64,000 nucleotides of DNA from an uncultured Lachnospiraceae bacterium (GTDB lineage Bacteria; Bacillota; Clostridia; Lachnospirales; Lachnospiraceae): contig CAJTSH010000002.1 of NCBI GenBank assembly GCA_910578885.1, positions 94,034 to 158,033 of the forward strand. The letters are read 5' to 3'. Every line of letters starts with the position of its first letter. Position 1 is the stretch's first letter. The notes below the pieces were generated by a model. The model was not told where the DNA came from and ran no database searches. It was given only the letters and a program-made list of their open reading frames with translations. Shown piece by piece: positions 62,822 to 64,000 of this stretch. The translations under genes were made by a program, and so were the position numbers.

Positions 62822-64000
62822 ATGGAACTTATATATTTATATATAAGAAGATATGAAAATGTTTTTGAAGATGTAGGATTCAATTTTTCGTCAAATTATG
62901 TGACCACATTAAAAAATAACCAACTGTTGGTTGAAAAAAATAGAAGTGCCATAAAGTGGTATTATGGAAAAAATATTAATAATGTTATCATGTTTTTGGG
63001 ACAAAATGGAATGGGGAAATCTTCATTATTAGATATATTAGGAATGAATAGAGAGGATAGAATTGATGATACTTATGAAAGACAGGATAAGAGGAGGAAT
63101 ATTAAATCCTCATATTTTATGTTGTATCACTTGTATGACGACTATTTTGGATTTGAATTTGTAGATGATAGTTTCCTTAACGGAGAAGAAAAAATTACTA
63201 ATGTTGATATGCTGTATGAAAAAGTAGAGAGTGCTTTATACAAACTACCAATTGGAAATATTTTTAAATTTGAAAATGGAAGGTTTCTATACTGTGGCAA
63301 TATAATGCTTCAATGGTTGGAAAATCAAGGCGTTAAAAATAAAGTAGAATATGCTTATATTACTTCTGATAGATATAATAATAGAATTAACAATAAGTAT
63401 AGAAGATACAATGAAGATTATTTTTTTGAAAGAAAATATTATCTAGAGGAAAACAATTATGAATATTTGTATAAATACTTTATCTATTTGAAAGAAATTA
63501 ACAACGAACTGTTGCAGGAAAAAAGTATAAGTGTAAAGAATATCATAAAAATTGATAATCATATTATGGATGATGACAAAAGAAGAGGAGACTATCTGTA
63601 TGATAGAAAAAAACAATTAGACAAATTATTTAACTTGAAAAGTAGAATTCAAATACAAATGGAGGAAAAATTGCTGAAAGAAAAACCGGAAAAAGATTGC
63701 AGAAGCATGAAAGATATATTTTTGCAGACCTTTTATGCAGAAGCAATTGAATATTATTTTTTGGAACAATTTGTGGGATGGAGTGAAAATGAGGGGATAA
63801 AAATTGATGTTGATACACCAATTCCTGATGTTGAAGATGTGGAATATGAGGTGAAAAGTTTAAGCGGAGCAGAAAAGGAAACTGTTGATAATGGTTTGAT
63901 GGTAAGCGCCAAATATTCCTGCGGATTTTCTAATCCGCTGGTTCCCTCTATAATTGTAGGCGAAAGATATTTAGACTATTTCACTACAATTACGGAGGAT
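62822..64000 (+). CDS. SMC/AAA-type ATPase, N-terminal part (runs off window)
   Basis: An open frame of 393 codons has no stop before the window edge. The start MELIYLYIRRYENVFEDVGFNF is the usual beta-strand lead of SMC-like AAA ATPases, and Walker A is GQNGMGKSSLLDIL at about residues 64-77. A long charged, helical middle follows (KKQLDKLFNLKSRIQIQMEEK). The ABC signature and Walker B must lie beyond the edge. Very AT-rich with AGA, ATA and TTA codons, unlike its neighbours. Related ATPases occur in phage-defence systems, but the family cannot be fixed from this half. Confidence 0.75.
   Translation, partial: MELIYLYIRRYENVFEDVGFNFSSNYVTTLKNNQLLVEKNRSAIKWYYGKNINNVIMFLGQNGMGKSSLLDILGMNREDRIDDTYERQDKRRNIKSSYFMLYHLYDDYFGFEFVDDSFLNGEEKITNVDMLYEKVESALYKLPIGNIFKFENGRFLYCGNIMLQWLENQGVKNKVEYAYITSDRYNNRINNKYRRYNEDYFFERKYYLEENNYEYLYKYFIYLKEINNELLQEKSISVKNIIKIDNHIMDDDKRRGDYLYDRKKQLDKLFNLKSRIQIQMEEKLLKEKPEKDCRSMKDIFLQTFYAEAIEYYFLEQFVGWSENEGIKIDVDTPIPDVEDVEYEVKSLSGAEKETVDNGLMVSAKYSCGFSNPLVPSIIVGERYLDYFTTITED

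Overview
The window looks like a stretch of chromosome from an anaerobic, butyrate-forming member of the Lachnospiraceae (Clostridia, Bacillota), in the Roseburia/Eubacterium/Butyrivibrio neighbourhood. The evidence is indirect but consistent: low-to-mid GC genes with strong AGGAGG-type ribosome sites, a butyryl-CoA:acetate CoA-transferase closely resembling the Roseburia enzyme, spoVG, paired GlgC/GlgD subunits, a DUF6465-type Lys/Ala-rich protein, and a two-gene SUF-like Fe-S system typical of anaerobes. No rRNA, tRNA, CRISPR array or intact insertion sequence was seen. Genus and species are inference.

Layout. 0-9.6 kb: an MFS exporter, then an L-arabinose operon (GH51 arabinofuranosidase, fucose-isomerase-type isomerase, FGGY kinase, L-ribulose-5-P 4-epimerase) running directly into a large hybrid sensor kinase with two extracytoplasmic solute-binding modules. 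9.6-18 kb: an acidic coiled-coil protein of unknown function, signal peptidase I, a CDF metal exporter, an LTA-synthase-like enzyme, the minimal Fe-S pair SmsC/SmsB, a GGDEF cyclase and a CsoR-type copper sensor. 18-27.8 kb: a tandem promoter-like repeat, GH31 alpha-glucosidase, patatin, an Arg-rich protein, a membrane-anchored C39-like protein, an AGCS amino-acid symporter with an insertion, a degenerate HPr and a DUF6465 protein. 28-33 kb (minus strand): murC, a DnaD-like and a DnaI-like replication protein and a PRPP-synthetase homologue, with arrays of DnaA boxes in front of the replication genes.

33-45 kb: a 181-nt cloverleaf-like element, glgC-glgD, spoVG, a MarR/FUSC exporter cassette, then a GlmU uridyltransferase domain, pth, mfd and a PrsA-like foldase, a gene order recalling the Bacillus spoVG-glmU-pth-mfd region. 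45-54 kb: aroK, murA, HD-GYP phosphodiesterase, an S-box riboswitch controlling metK, a two-component system, RluA-type pseudouridine synthase and an AI-2E/YtvI-type membrane protein. 54-62.5 kb: a membrane-anchored GH3 glucosidase, the CoA-transferase, a glycosyltransferase, a second copy of the tandem promoter-like repeat, a decayed EamA transporter and two RNA methyltransferases. From about 62.6 kb the base composition falls sharply and an SMC/AAA-type ATPase begins that runs off the end. This is probably the edge of an accessory, possibly defence, island.

The most unusual items are small non-coding structures: the 51-52 bp promoter/palindrome tandem repeat shared by two loci, the two-copy hairpin repeat with compensatory changes, the cloverleaf element and the DnaA-box arrays. 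Among proteins, the minimal SmsCB pair, the His-less HPr and the N-domain-only GlmU stand out.
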